A DNA stretch of 35,681 nucleotides from Pseudomonadota bacterium (GCA_023399375.1 JAEWPX010000076.1:1-35681); one strand, 5' to 3'; shown: positions 1 to 8,050, numbered from the stretch's first letter. Program-made: numbers and translations. Notes: generated by a model not told the origin, from the letters alone.

Positions 1-99
1 CCCCCAGACCCCCACCTTCCCCGAAAAACTTTTAAAGGGTAAAAAGGCTGCCCGCATCGGCGATGCAGCAGGCTTCCAAAGCAAAAATTCCAAGAACTT

Positions 100-114
100 C
101 GCCCCGGAGGGGCG
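100..114 (-). terminator. Short GC hairpin, possible distal terminator
   Basis: The arms CGCCCC and GGGGCG pair perfectly around a 3-base loop. On the minus strand the hairpin is followed by AAGTTCTTGGAATTTTTGC, so a T-rich stretch lies about 12 bases further on rather than directly at the stem. It could end a transcript reading out of proS, but the offset of the T tract makes this weak. Confidence 0.3.
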
Positions 115-123
115 ACAGGCCGG

Positions 124-187
124 GGCCGGGATTTCGCCTGCCGAGCCTGCCACGACAGCAGCGGCAGCGGCAGGTGAAATCCCGGCC
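124..187. repeat. 20-bp inverted repeat with 24-base spacer
   Basis: The arms at 124-143 and 168-187 are complementary at 19 of 20 positions, the exception being one G/T position. The arm core is GGCCGGGATTTC. The 24-base spacer is itself rich in CTGCC/GGCAG and can pair further. The structure lies about 140 bases past the proS stop codon. It looks like a large extragenic palindrome; its role is unknown. Confidence 0.75.
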
Positions 188-254
188 ACTCTTCGCAACG
201 CCTCCCCCCGCCCTGCCGGTGACCGCAGCCCTCTCCGCGACACGCCGCCGGCCA

Positions 255-306
255 GGGGGACCGGGGGGGATGATCCCCCCCCGGCGGGGTTCGGGGCGGA
301 GCCCTG
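255..306 (-). repeat. Composite GC-rich intergenic repeat, left copy
   Basis: Read on the minus strand it has three parts: a GGGC-TCC-GCCC mini-palindrome running into CGAACCC, a GCC linker, and a hairpin of G and C runs around ATCAT that ends in GGTCCCCC. The same order of parts occurs on the plus strand at 35442-35491. It lies 23 bases downstream of the proS stop codon. Such elements are common between genes in Desulfovibrio-type genomes; mobility or function cannot be judged from the window. Confidence 0.7.
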
Positions 307-328
307 ATCTTCTCTTCCCTCTCCCCTG

Positions 329-2056
329 CTACTCCAGGCCCCAGCCTTGGCGCACGGTCTCGCGCCAGGCCATGAAGGCCTCCAGAAATCCTTCAAGGGG
401 CAGTTCGCCCTTCTCGCCGGTACGGCGGTCCTTGGTTTCGACGACACCGCGCGCGAGGCCCTTGCCGCCGAGCGTCAACTGGATGGGGAAGCCCATGAGG
501 TCGGCGTCCTTGAATTTGACGCCCGGGCGTTCGTCGCGGTCGTCGAGGAGCGTTTCGACGCCGGCGGCGGTCAGCGCGGCGTAGAGTTCGTCGGCCTTGG
601 CGACGGCGGCGTCGTCCTTGGGGCCGAGGTTCAACAGAGCCGCTTCGAAGGGCGCGATGGGCGGCGGAAAGACGATGCCGGCCTCGTCGTTGTTCTGTTC
701 GATGCACGCGGCCACGATGCGCGAAACGCCGATGCCGTAGCAGCCCATGATCATGAACTGTTCCTTGCCGGCCTCGTCCAGGAAGGTGGCATTGAGGGCT
801 TTGGAATACTTGAGCCCCAACTTGAAGACGTGGCCGACCTCGATGCCCTTGGTGAAGGAAAGCGGCGTGCCGCATTTGGGGCAGGGATCGCCCGGCGCGA
901 CTTCGCGCAGATCGGTGAAGGCGGCGATAACGGCGTCGCGGCCGAGGTCCACGTTTTTGAGGTGGGCGTCGGCGGCGTTGGCCCCGACGATCCAGGCGTT
1001 TTCCAGGGCCAGCTCCCGGTCGGCGTAGACGGGGATGCCGGCAAGGCCCACCGGGCCGGCGAAACCGACCGGAGCCTTGGTCACGGCCACGACCTCTTCG
1101 GGCGAGGCGAGGCGAAGGTCCTTGGCGTCGATGTGGTTTTTGAGCTTGATCTCGTTGAGCTCCCGGTCGCCGCGCACGAGGGCGGCCACGGGCTTGCCGT
1201 CGGCCATGTAGATGAGGGTCTTGACGATCTTCGCGGCGGCAACGCCAAGAAACGCGGCGACCTCCTCCACGGTGTGCTGGCCCGGGGTGGCCACGGTTTC
1301 GGCCGGCGGGCACGGGGCGATTTCGCCAAGTGGCGGACACAGGGCCTCGGCCTTTTCCAGGTTGGCCCCGTAGTCGCAGGCCGGGCAGGAGGCGATGGTG
1401 TCCTCGCCGGTTTCGGCCAGGACCATGAATTCATGGGAGAACGAGCCACCGATGGCCCCGGAGTCGGCGGAGACGGCGCGGAACTTGAGGCCCAGGCGCT
1501 CGAAGATGCGGGCGTAGGCCTTGTACATGCTCCAGTAGCTGGCATCGGCCCCGGCGTCGTCCTTGTCGAAGGAATAGGCGTCCTTCATGACGAATTCCCG
1601 GCCGCGCATGAGGCCGAAACGCGGGCGGATCTCGTCGCGGAACTTCGTTTGGATCTGGTAGAGGTTGACCGGCAACTGGCGGTAGGAGCGGATCTCGTGG
1701 CGCACGAGGTCGGTGACGACTTCTTCATGGGTGGGCCCGAGGCACGACTCGCGGTCGTGGCGGTCCACGAAACGCAGCAGCTCCCGGCCGTAAAACTCCC
1801 AGCGGCCGGATTCCTTCCACAGGTCGGCCGGCTGCACGGCGGGCATGAGGATTTCGAGCGCGCCGGCGCGGTCCATCTCCTCGCGCACGATCCTGGCGAC
1901 GTTGTTGAGCGCCCTGAGCCCCAGGGGCAGATAGGTGTAGATGCCGGCGGTCAGCTTGCGGATCATACCGGCGCGCAGCAACAGCTTGTGGCTTACGACC
2001 TCGGCCTCGGCCGGGGTCTCCTTGAGGGTCGGGGCGTAGTAGCGGCTCAGTCGCAT
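329..2056 (-). CDS. proS: Prolyl-tRNA synthetase
   Basis: Class II aminoacyl-tRNA synthetase that charges tRNA-Pro with proline in the cytoplasm. The 575-residue length and layout fit the bacterial type, in which a cis-editing INS domain sits between catalytic motifs 2 and 3. Visible landmarks are the N-terminal MRLSRYYAPTLKE, the motif 2 stretch RFGLMRGREFVMKDAYSFD, an inserted editing domain over roughly residues 220-380, the motif 3 stretch GCYGIGVSRIVAA, and a C-terminal anticodon-binding domain with LLDDRDERPGVKFKDADLMG. The ATG overlaps the end of ispG by 10 bases, so the two genes are translationally coupled in one operon. The stop is TAG. Confidence 0.98.
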   Translation of the reverse strand: MRLSRYYAPTLKETPAEAEVVSHKLLLRAGMIRKLTAGIYTYLPLGLRALNNVARIVREEMDRAGALEILMPAVQPADLWKESGRWEFYGRELLRFVDRHDRESCLGPTHEEVVTDLVRHEIRSYRQLPVNLYQIQTKFRDEIRPRFGLMRGREFVMKDAYSFDKDDAGADASYWSMYKAYARIFERLGLKFRAVSADSGAIGGSFSHEFMVLAETGEDTIASCPACDYGANLEKAEALCPPLGEIAPCPPAETVATPGQHTVEEVAAFLGVAAAKIVKTLIYMADGKPVAALVRGDRELNEIKLKNHIDAKDLRLASPEEVVAVTKAPVGFAGPVGLAGIPVYADRELALENAWIVGANAADAHLKNVDLGRDAVIAAFTDLREVAPGDPCPKCGTPLSFTKGIEVGHVFKLGLKYSKALNATFLDEAGKEQFMIMGCYGIGVSRIVAACIEQNNDEAGIVFPPPIAPFEAALLNLGPKDDAAVAKADELYAALTAAGVETLLDDRDERPGVKFKDADLMGFPIQLTLGGKGLARGVVETKDRRTGEKGELPLEGFLEAFMAWRETVRQGWGLE

Positions 2057-3150
2057 GCGGATTCCTTTTTTTCCATGAGATAGTGTTCCAGTTCTTCCAT
2101 GAAGGCGGGAATGAGGTTTTCTCCGCCGCGCACCTTGCCGCGAATTTCGCCCTTGCGAAAGATGATGCCGCAGTCGCGCCCGCCGGCGATGCCGATATCC
2201 GCCTCGCGGGCCTCGCCGGGGCCGTTGACCACGCAGCCCATGACGGCCACGGTGAAGACGTCGGTCACGCCGCGCAGCCGCTCCTCCACGGCCTCGGCCA
2301 GGCCGACGAGGTCGATTTCCGTGCGCCCGCAGGTGGGGCAGGAGATGATTTCCGGACCGCGGGCGCGGATGTCCAGGGCGCGCAGGATTTCGTAGGCCAC
2401 GCCGATCTCGGTCACGGGATCGCCGGTCAATGACACGCGCAAGGTGTCGCCGAGGCCCTCGGCAAGGAGAATGCCGAGGCCCACGGCGGACTTGACCGCG
2501 CCGCGCATGGGCGTGCCGGCTTCGGTGACGCCGATGTGCAGCGGGTAATCGACCCTGGCGGCGAGCAGGCGGTAGGCGGCCACGGTTCGCGGCACGCTCG
2601 AGGATTTGAGCGACACCTTAATGTCGTGAAAGCCCCGCCGCTCGAGCATGGCGATGTGGGTGAGCGCGCTTTCGACCATGGCCTCGGGTGTGGGGCCGCC
2701 GTACTTGGCGAGCAGGTCCTTTTGCACGGACCCGGAATTGACGCCGATGCGGATGGGCGCGCCGTGCGCCTTGGCGGCGGCGACCACGGTGTCCACGGCG
2801 GCCTCGGACCCGATGTTGCCGGGATTGATGCGCAGGGCGTCGATGCCGGCGTCGAGCGCGGCCACGGCCAAGCGGTGGTCGAAGTGGATGTCGGCGACAA
2901 GGGGCGCGTCCGTGCCGGCGCGGATGACGGCAAGGGCCTTGGCCGCGTCGTCGTTGAGCACGGCCAGGCGCACGATCTCGCAGCCGGCGTCGGTCAGGGC
3001 GCGGATTTGCGCGAGCGTGGCCGCGACGTCGCGCGTGTCCGTATTGGTCATGCTCTGGACGCGCACGGGATTTTCGCCGCCGACGCCGACGCCGCGAAGG
3101 GTCACGACGCGGGTGGGATGACGGGCGGGAGCTTGGGCGTTGTGCTGCAT
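2047..3150 (-). CDS. ispG: 4-hydroxy-3-methylbut-2-enyl diphosphate synthase (IspG/GcpE)
   Basis: Penultimate enzyme of the methylerythritol phosphate (non-mevalonate) isoprenoid pathway; it reductively opens MEcPP to HMBPP using a [4Fe-4S] cluster. The 367 residues match the bacterial two-domain form. The N-terminal TIM-barrel part starts with RVVTLRGVGVGGENPVRVQSM and includes the ADIHFD strand. The C-terminal part carries the cluster cysteines in SCPTCGRTEIDL and MGCVVNGPGEA. It lies between a small secreted-protein gene (35 bases upstream) and proS (10-base overlap). No strong Shine-Dalgarno precedes the ATG, which suggests coupling to the upstream gene. Confidence 0.98.
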   Translation of the reverse strand: MQHNAQAPARHPTRVVTLRGVGVGGENPVRVQSMTNTDTRDVAATLAQIRALTDAGCEIVRLAVLNDDAAKALAVIRAGTDAPLVADIHFDHRLAVAALDAGIDALRINPGNIGSEAAVDTVVAAAKAHGAPIRIGVNSGSVQKDLLAKYGGPTPEAMVESALTHIAMLERRGFHDIKVSLKSSSVPRTVAAYRLLAARVDYPLHIGVTEAGTPMRGAVKSAVGLGILLAEGLGDTLRVSLTGDPVTEIGVAYEILRALDIRARGPEIISCPTCGRTEIDLVGLAEAVEERLRGVTDVFTVAVMGCVVNGPGEAREADIGIAGGRDCGIIFRKGEIRGKVRGGENLIPAFMEELEHYLMEKKESACD

Positions 3151-3185
3151 GGAGGGATGCTTGGGTTGCGGCGTTTCGGCCGGGG

Positions 3186-3503
3186 CTATTTGCCCTCGGT
3201 CACGCGGGTGACGTTGAGATAGGTTTCCTCGCCGGACTTTTTCGCCACGGAGCCTTCGATGTGGCAGGCGGCGTCCTTTTTGCCCAGGGCGAAGAGCTGT
3301 TCGATGATCTCCTTGGCGGTCACATCGTCGCAGATCATATAGGTTTTCTTGTCCGTCGTCTCAAAGGACAGACAGACGGTTTCGGTTTTGGGGTACTGAA
3401 AGACGCCCGTGCACCGGCCGGCCAGATTCACGGCCTCGCCGGCCTGGGCGGCAGCACCGCAAAACACCAGGGTCAGGGCCAGGGCCCGCAACAAGCCTCG
3501 CAT
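3186..3503 (-). CDS. Small secreted protein of unknown function
   Basis: A 105-residue protein with a clear signal peptide: MRGLLRALALTLVFCGAAAQA, with likely cleavage after AQA. The mature part is about 85 residues with four cysteines (RCTGVF, TVCLSF, MICDD, AACHIEG), which could form two disulfides in the periplasm. I do not recognise the family. I chose the ATG at 3503 because AGGAGG lies eight bases upstream; a TTG three bases earlier is possible but less likely. The upstream gene ends three bases before the ATG, so the two are one transcription unit leading into ispG-proS. Confidence 0.8.
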   Translation of the reverse strand: MRGLLRALALTLVFCGAAAQAGEAVNLAGRCTGVFQYPKTETVCLSFETTDKKTYMICDDVTAKEIIEQLFALGKKDAACHIEGSVAKKSGEETYLNVTRVTEGK

Positions 3504-3506
3504 CAA

Positions 3507-3836
3507 TCAAACCTCCTTGACGCGTCCGGACGGATCGTCGCCCTTGTCCCGCGGCGCCCCGGCAACGAGGCCGAGCAGCCAGATCAGCAAGGTGACGGCG
3601 GCGGCGTGGTAGATGACGTCCTGGTGCATGAGCCACTCCAGGACCGTGCGAACCGGGCCGTCCGGCAGGGAAAATACCCAGCGCACCACGGCGTCGGGCA
3701 GGGCGTTCCCGAGCGGCCAGTCGAGCCATACCCCATCCCGCCAGGCCGTATAGACCTTCATGCCGAGCAGGGTGTACAGCGCCGTCAGGCTGCACCATAG
3801 GCAGCCCCGGCCGATGAGGTCACGTCGGGTTGTCAT
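3507..3836 (-). CDS. Small membrane protein of unknown function
   Basis: A 109-residue protein with two likely transmembrane segments: around residues 9-27 (GRGCLWCSLTALYTLLGMKV) and near residues 74-92 (VIYHAAAVTLLIWLLGLVAG). The tail is short and charged. The loop between them is tryptophan-rich. It is the first gene of the operon ending in proS and follows a well-formed promoter by about 40 bases. The start lacks a recognisable Shine-Dalgarno. Adjacency to the small secreted protein suggests they act together at the envelope, but nothing links them to isoprenoid synthesis or to tRNA charging. Confidence 0.75.
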   Translation of the reverse strand: MTTRRDLIGRGCLWCSLTALYTLLGMKVYTAWRDGVWLDWPLGNALPDAVVRWVFSLPDGPVRTVLEWLMHQDVIYHAAAVTLLIWLLGLVAGAPRDKGDDPSGRVKEV

Positions 3837-3875
3837 GCAAGCGCCCGTTTCCGGTCGTCGATTCGCGGTGGCGGC

Positions 3876-3904
3876 AATATAAGGGGGCCGGGGCGGCGTG
3901 TAAA
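3876..3904 (-). promoter_or_regulatory. Sigma70-like promoter of the ispG-proS operon
   Basis: On the minus strand TTTACA (3899-3904) and TATATT (3876-3881) each match the -35 and -10 consensus at five of six positions, with a 17-base spacer. The predicted transcript starts near 3869, about 33 bases before the first gene. Confidence 0.65.
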
Positions 3905-3917
3905 CGCCCGTTTGGGA

Positions 3918-4682
3918 TCAGCCGCTGCCCGGAGCCGCCCCGACAGCGCGCGCAGCGCCGTCGAGGCCGGCAAGATGGGCCAGGGCGTCCTTGCGACCGG
4001 CGAACCGGGGAGCCCTGGCCGTGACGCCAAGCCTGTCGAGAACCTTGGCGAAATTGTCCGCAAGGCCGCACAGGGCCACGGGTCGCCCGCCACCCCCGAC
4101 ATCTTCGGCGACCTGAACAAGCAGGTCAAGGCCCGCGCCATTGATGGAGGCGTCGGGGCTGAAGGCAAACAGGAGCTTGGCCGCGCTTTCTGCCTGCCTG
4201 AGCGCCTGAGCGAGGTAGGGTTCGGCCTCGCCGGTCAGGCTGCCGTGGATGGTAAGAACGGCCACGTCGGCATCCCGCTCCACGTCCACGACGCCCCCCT
4301 CCTCACTTTCCTCCGCCAGGGAAAGCCGCGCCGTGGCCCGGGACAGGGCCGCTTCCAGGGCCTCGCGGCGGATGGGTTTGTCGATGAAGTCCGTGGCCCG
4401 CAGCTCCAGGGCCTCAAGCGCAAGGTCCACGTCGCCGTGGCCGGTGATGACGACGACCTCGGTCTGCGGCCGCTTTTCCTTGATGGCGCGCAACACGGCG
4501 AGGCCGTCCATGCCCGGCATCTTGATGTCGGTAAGCACGATGGGCGGCTGCTGCGCGGCAAAGATGCCGAGCCCCTCCTCGCCGCTTGCCGCGGTCAGGA
4601 CACGGTAGCCGTATGCGCCGAGATAGAGTTCGAACATCCTGAGGGTGGGCCGCTCATCGTCGATGACCAGAATCGTGCGCAT
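3918..4682 (-). CDS. Response regulator with C-terminal STAS-like domain
   Basis: A 254-residue protein. Residues 1-120 are a receiver domain with acidic residues D8 and D9, phospho-acceptor D52 in VLTDIKMPGMDG, the switch threonine in VVITGHGD and the conserved lysine in DFIDKPIRREAL. Residues about 140-240 resemble a STAS (anti-sigma-factor antagonist) domain: VAVLTIHGSLTGEAEPYL, then SINGAGLDLLVQVAEDV, then RPVALCGLADNFAKVLDRLGV. The usual phosphorylatable serine motif DSSGL is replaced by NGAGL, so a SpoIIAA-style phosphoswitch is unlikely. GGGAG lies seven bases before the ATG. It is the last gene of the binding protein-kinase-regulator unit, 51 bases after the kinase stop. There is no DNA-binding domain, so its output is probably protein-protein interaction. 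Confidence 0.9.
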   Translation of the reverse strand: MRTILVIDDERPTLRMFELYLGAYGYRVLTAASGEEGLGIFAAQQPPIVLTDIKMPGMDGLAVLRAIKEKRPQTEVVVITGHGDVDLALEALELRATDFIDKPIRREALEAALSRATARLSLAEESEEGGVVDVERDADVAVLTIHGSLTGEAEPYLAQALRQAESAAKLLFAFSPDASINGAGLDLLVQVAEDVGGGGRPVALCGLADNFAKVLDRLGVTARAPRFAGRKDALAHLAGLDGAARAVGAAPGSG

Positions 4683-4733
4683 GCCGTGCTCCCGAGTTTG
4701 CCGATTTCCTTGTGACCGCCTGCCGGTGAAGCG

Positions 4734-6743
4734 TCAAGCCCCGAAAACGCCCGGATCGCGCGCCGCAGGAAAGATGAGGCGGAAGGTGCAGCCGCCGCCG
4801 GAGGTTTCGTCCACGACGATGTCGCCCCCGTAATCCTTTACAATGCCGTAGGTGATGGCGAGGCCGAGTCCCATCCCCTGCCCGGCCTGCTTGGTGGTGA
4901 AAAACGGCTCGAAGATCTTGTGACGCTCGCTTTCGGGGATGCCGCAACCGTTGTCGGACACGGTCGCGGTCACGCGGCCGTCGGCCATGCGCGTGGCGAT
5001 GGCGATGCTGCGCGTTCTCTCGGGCGCGCCCGGCCTGGGCGAGAGCACCAGGGCGTCGCGGGCGTTGACCACGAGATTGAAAAAGACCTGCTCCAGCCGG
5101 TTGGCGTGGGCCTTGATCGGCGCAAGCGCGCCGAGGTCCAGGGTCACGGCGATGCCCTGAAGGGAAAGCTCGTGGCCGATGATGGCGAAAACGCCGCGGA
5201 TAGGATCGTTTACGTCCACGTTTTCCAAGGTCGGTTGCGACTTGCGGCCGAAATCGCGCAGATGGGCGATGATCGCCGCAGCGCGGTCCACCTGTTCGCT
5301 GATCTGCGCGGTGACGGCGTCGAGATCCCCGGTCGGGGGCTTGCGGCCGGATTCGCTGAGCAGGCGCAGGTAGTCGCTGCCCATCTTGATGGCGTTGAGC
5401 GGCTGGTTCAGTTCGTGGGCGATGCCGGCGGACATTTCGCCAAGCGTCTTCATCTTGCTCGCCTGGATGAGCTGGGCGTCCTTTTCCACGAGTTCCGTGA
5501 CGTCCGTTGCCGAAACGATAACCGCGTCGCGGCCGCGGTAGGCGATGCGGCAGGCGTGGAGGTTGACGTAGAGCGGTACGCCGCCTTTTTTCACGTGACG
5601 CAGCTTGGGCAAAAGCACCCGCTCCGGGGCGTCGCGGTCGGCGAGGTAGGCGGCGACGCCGTGCGCGCCGGCATCGGGCTCCAGGTCGGCGACAGGGCGG
5701 CCGAGAAGTTCCTTGCGGGCGTAGCCGTAGGCGTCCTCGGCCTGGGAGTTGGCGTCGAGAATGCAGCCATTCTCCGCGTCCACGACGAAGACCGGGTCGG
5801 GATTGCTGTCGAAAAGCGACCGGTACTTTTCCTCTGATTCCCGCAGCCGGCGGCGGTACAGCCGCATGCTCCAGATCATGTTGCCGAAGGATTCGGCGAG
5901 CTGGGCCACCTCGTCGCCGCCGCCGTCCTTGCGGTAGAAGCGGCACTCGCGGCAGGTCGGCGCGTTTTCCAGGCTGCCGGCCAGCGCGTCGTCGCCGAGG
6001 CTCTGGTCGAAGTGCCAGCACGGCAGGTCGGTATTGGCGTAGGCCGGGCAGTCCCGGGGCGCGGCGTCGCGCAGCCCGAGCAGGTTGGCAGGTTCCTCGA
6101 GACTTCCCCGGCTCACGGCGTCGGCGGCCTTGGTCAGACGGGTGATGGGCCGGGCCACGGCGTTGGACAGGCGCAGGACGATGAGGAACATGACCACCGT
6201 GACCGCGGCGATAAAACCGAGAAACGTGGTGCGCAGCGTCCCGACGAGGGAATCGATGTGGCTTTTGGACAGGCCCACGTGGACCGCGCCCAGGGTGTAG
6301 ATGCCTTCGCGCACGGGCACGGCGATATCGATGGCCTGCGCGCCCTCGAATTCGACGAGCCGGATGTGCGATTCCGCGCCCTCGGGAATGCGGTTGACGC
6401 GCAGAAGCTCCTTGGGAAAGGGGCGCATGAAGGTGTTGGCCAGGATGCGGCCCTCGGTGTCCTCGATGAAAATGTAGGAAACGAGGATGCGGCGCTCGCC
6501 GAGCTGGGCGGCGTCGAAGACGAGGCTGACGAGGTTGGCCCGGTCCTTGTCGAGGATGAAGCCGCTGGCCCGCTCGGACAGGCTCTGGCCGATGGCTACG
6601 CCGCGCTGTTCGAGCTCCCTGTTGAGGCTCGTGACGAGAATCCAGCGCGCAAGCAGCGCGATGGCGGCGCTGACCAGCAGCACCACGGCCATGGCGCCGC
6701 CGAACATCTTGAGCTTGAGGCTGACCCGCCGGTAGGCGAACAT
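4734..6743 (-). CDS. Membrane sensor histidine kinase with Cys4-containing HAMP insert and PAS
   Basis: A 669-residue kinase. TM1 is near residues 14-35, an extracytoplasmic sensor region spans about 36-170, and TM2 is near 174-194. HAMP helix 1 is around 191-215. A roughly 60-residue insert follows with C232, C242, C264 and C267 (DCPAYANTDLPCW and CRECRFY), then HAMP helix 2 around 277-294. After that come a PAS domain (about 305-420), HisKA with phospho-acceptor H443 in GIAHELNQPLNAI, and HATPase with the N box NLVVNARDAL and G boxes DNGCGIP and GMGLGLAITYGI. The start lies two bases after the upstream binding-protein stop, so expression is coupled. Sensing is probably dual: periplasmic input from the binding protein and a cytoplasmic metal, Fe-S or redox input at the cysteines. 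That reading is inferred. Confidence 0.93.
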   Translation of the reverse strand: MFAYRRVSLKLKMFGGAMAVVLLVSAAIALLARWILVTSLNRELEQRGVAIGQSLSERASGFILDKDRANLVSLVFDAAQLGERRILVSYIFIEDTEGRILANTFMRPFPKELLRVNRIPEGAESHIRLVEFEGAQAIDIAVPVREGIYTLGAVHVGLSKSHIDSLVGTLRTTFLGFIAAVTVVMFLIVLRLSNAVARPITRLTKAADAVSRGSLEEPANLLGLRDAAPRDCPAYANTDLPCWHFDQSLGDDALAGSLENAPTCRECRFYRKDGGGDEVAQLAESFGNMIWSMRLYRRRLRESEEKYRSLFDSNPDPVFVVDAENGCILDANSQAEDAYGYARKELLGRPVADLEPDAGAHGVAAYLADRDAPERVLLPKLRHVKKGGVPLYVNLHACRIAYRGRDAVIVSATDVTELVEKDAQLIQASKMKTLGEMSAGIAHELNQPLNAIKMGSDYLRLLSESGRKPPTGDLDAVTAQISEQVDRAAAIIAHLRDFGRKSQPTLENVDVNDPIRGVFAIIGHELSLQGIAVTLDLGALAPIKAHANRLEQVFFNLVVNARDALVLSPRPGAPERTRSIAIATRMADGRVTATVSDNGCGIPESERHKIFEPFFTTKQAGQGMGLGLAITYGIVKDYGGDIVVDETSGGGCTFRLIFPAARDPGVFGA

Positions 6744-6745
6744 GG

Positions 6746-8044
6746 CTACTCCCGCCCCTGCGGGGCCCCAGGGGCGGCCATCGGGGCCGCCTCGCCCCGT
6801 TGCGCCGCCGCGGCGAGGCGCGCGCGCAAGCTGGACCAGTCAGGAACGAGGGTGAATGCCCCCTTGTCGAGGAGCGTGAAGTAGACGCGCTCGAGTCCCT
6901 GGTGGCGGTCGGGCGCGAAACTCACCGGACTGGCGATGCCGACGGAAAAATTCCGGATGGATTCGACGGCGTCGAGAAAGCGCTCGCGGGTGAGGTTGCG
7001 ACCGGTCCGGCGCAGGCCCTCGACGAGCACCTTGGCGTTGATGAAGCCCTCGAGCCCCACCAGATTGGGTTTTTCCTCCGGGAAATAGCGGGCGAGCAGG
7101 CGGGCGTATTCCACCACGCCGGAAAGCAGGCCCTCGGTATCGGGCAGGCCCGGCGGCGGCACGACCTGGGACATGACGAGCGGCGTGTCGTCGCCGGACC
7201 CCAGGATGCGCGCGAGCTCGTCCGCCCCGACAAAGGAGACGGCGTAAAAAAGGCCGGTGTAGCCCCGGCTTCGGGCGATGCGGATGGCCTTGGCGCAGGG
7301 CCCGGACGTGCCGATCATGACGATGGCCGTGGGGTCGGCCTCGAGGATGCGCGAGATGCCCTCCTCCACCTCCAGGGTGCCCCGGATGTAGGTGCCCCGG
7401 GCCACAGGGGCCAGACCATGGGCCTTGAGCGCCATTTCCGTTCCGCGCAGGCCGTCGAAGCCGTAGGCGTCGTACTGGTAGAAGACGGCCACGCGGTCGA
7501 GGCGCAAGTCGCCGACCATATGATCCACGGCGGCGGCGGTTTCCTGGTAATACGAGGGGCGGATGTTGACGATGACGCGCCGAAACGGCGTGCGCAGGGC
7601 GTCGGCCCCGGTGAAGCTGCCGACCAGAGGGGCCTTGGCTTCTTCCAGGAGCGGAATGATCTTGGCCGTGGTCGGCGTGCCCACGTAACTGAACAGGCAA
7701 AAGACCCGGTCGTCCACGATCAGGCGCTGCGTGTTGGCCACGCAGCGCGGGGGATCGTAACCGTCGTCCAGGGCGATCACCTTGATGCGCCGCCCGGCCA
7801 CGCCGCCCGCGTCGTTGACCGCGTTGATAAAGGACATCGCCCCGAACAGCGTCTGCCTGCCCAGGTAGCTGGCATGACCGGTCAGCGGCAACGACGAGCC
7901 CACCACGACGAGGTCGTCGCCCACACCCGGCGCGCGCGCGTCCATCTCCTCCGCGGTCGGCGACCGGGAGCAGGACGCAAGCAAAATCGGGATCAGGACG
8001 GCAAGGAGGGGAACGAAAAAGAAGCGCGGCACGCGTGCTATCAT
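6746..8044 (-). CDS. Lipoprotein periplasmic ligand-binding protein (Leu/Ile/Val-binding type)
   Basis: A 432-residue type I periplasmic binding protein of the family used by branched-chain amino acid and amide ABC importers. The N-terminus is a lipoprotein signal with lipobox LASC (C25) and serine at +2, which in many Gram-negatives favours sorting to the outer membrane. Family signatures are VVGSSLPLTGHASYLGRQ, NDAGGVAGRRIKVIALDDGYDP and VAVFYQYDAYGFDGLRG. No permease or ATPase gene is present; instead a histidine kinase starts two bases downstream, so it probably presents its ligand to the kinase rather than to a transporter. The ligand is unknown. No Shine-Dalgarno precedes the ATG, and a promoter-like sequence predicts a transcript starting at or next to it. 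Confidence 0.88.
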   Translation of the reverse strand: MIARVPRFFFVPLLAVLIPILLASCSRSPTAEEMDARAPGVGDDLVVVGSSLPLTGHASYLGRQTLFGAMSFINAVNDAGGVAGRRIKVIALDDGYDPPRCVANTQRLIVDDRVFCLFSYVGTPTTAKIIPLLEEAKAPLVGSFTGADALRTPFRRVIVNIRPSYYQETAAAVDHMVGDLRLDRVAVFYQYDAYGFDGLRGTEMALKAHGLAPVARGTYIRGTLEVEEGISRILEADPTAIVMIGTSGPCAKAIRIARSRGYTGLFYAVSFVGADELARILGSGDDTPLVMSQVVPPPGLPDTEGLLSGVVEYARLLARYFPEEKPNLVGLEGFINAKVLVEGLRRTGRNLTRERFLDAVESIRNFSVGIASPVSFAPDRHQGLERVYFTLLDKGAFTLVPDWSSLRARLAAAAQRGEAAPMAAPGAPQGRE

Positions 8045-8050
8045 GGCGGG

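Larger units (their letters stand above)
1..328. other. Repeat-rich intergenic region downstream of proS
   Basis: I see no convincing gene here; the reading frames are arginine- and proline-rich shadows with no ribosome-binding site. The stretch holds, from left to right, an A/T-rich patch (about 25-45), a short hairpin (100-114), a long near-perfect inverted repeat (124-187) and a composite GC-rich palindromic repeat (255-306). All lie downstream of the leftward proS stop codon, so they may act in transcript termination or 3'-end stability. Confidence 0.7.

Noticed and set aside
347..2083. Long plus-strand frame opposite proS
   Set aside because: It is a shadow of proS: there is no domain or ribosome-binding site, and all catalytic motifs are on the minus strand.
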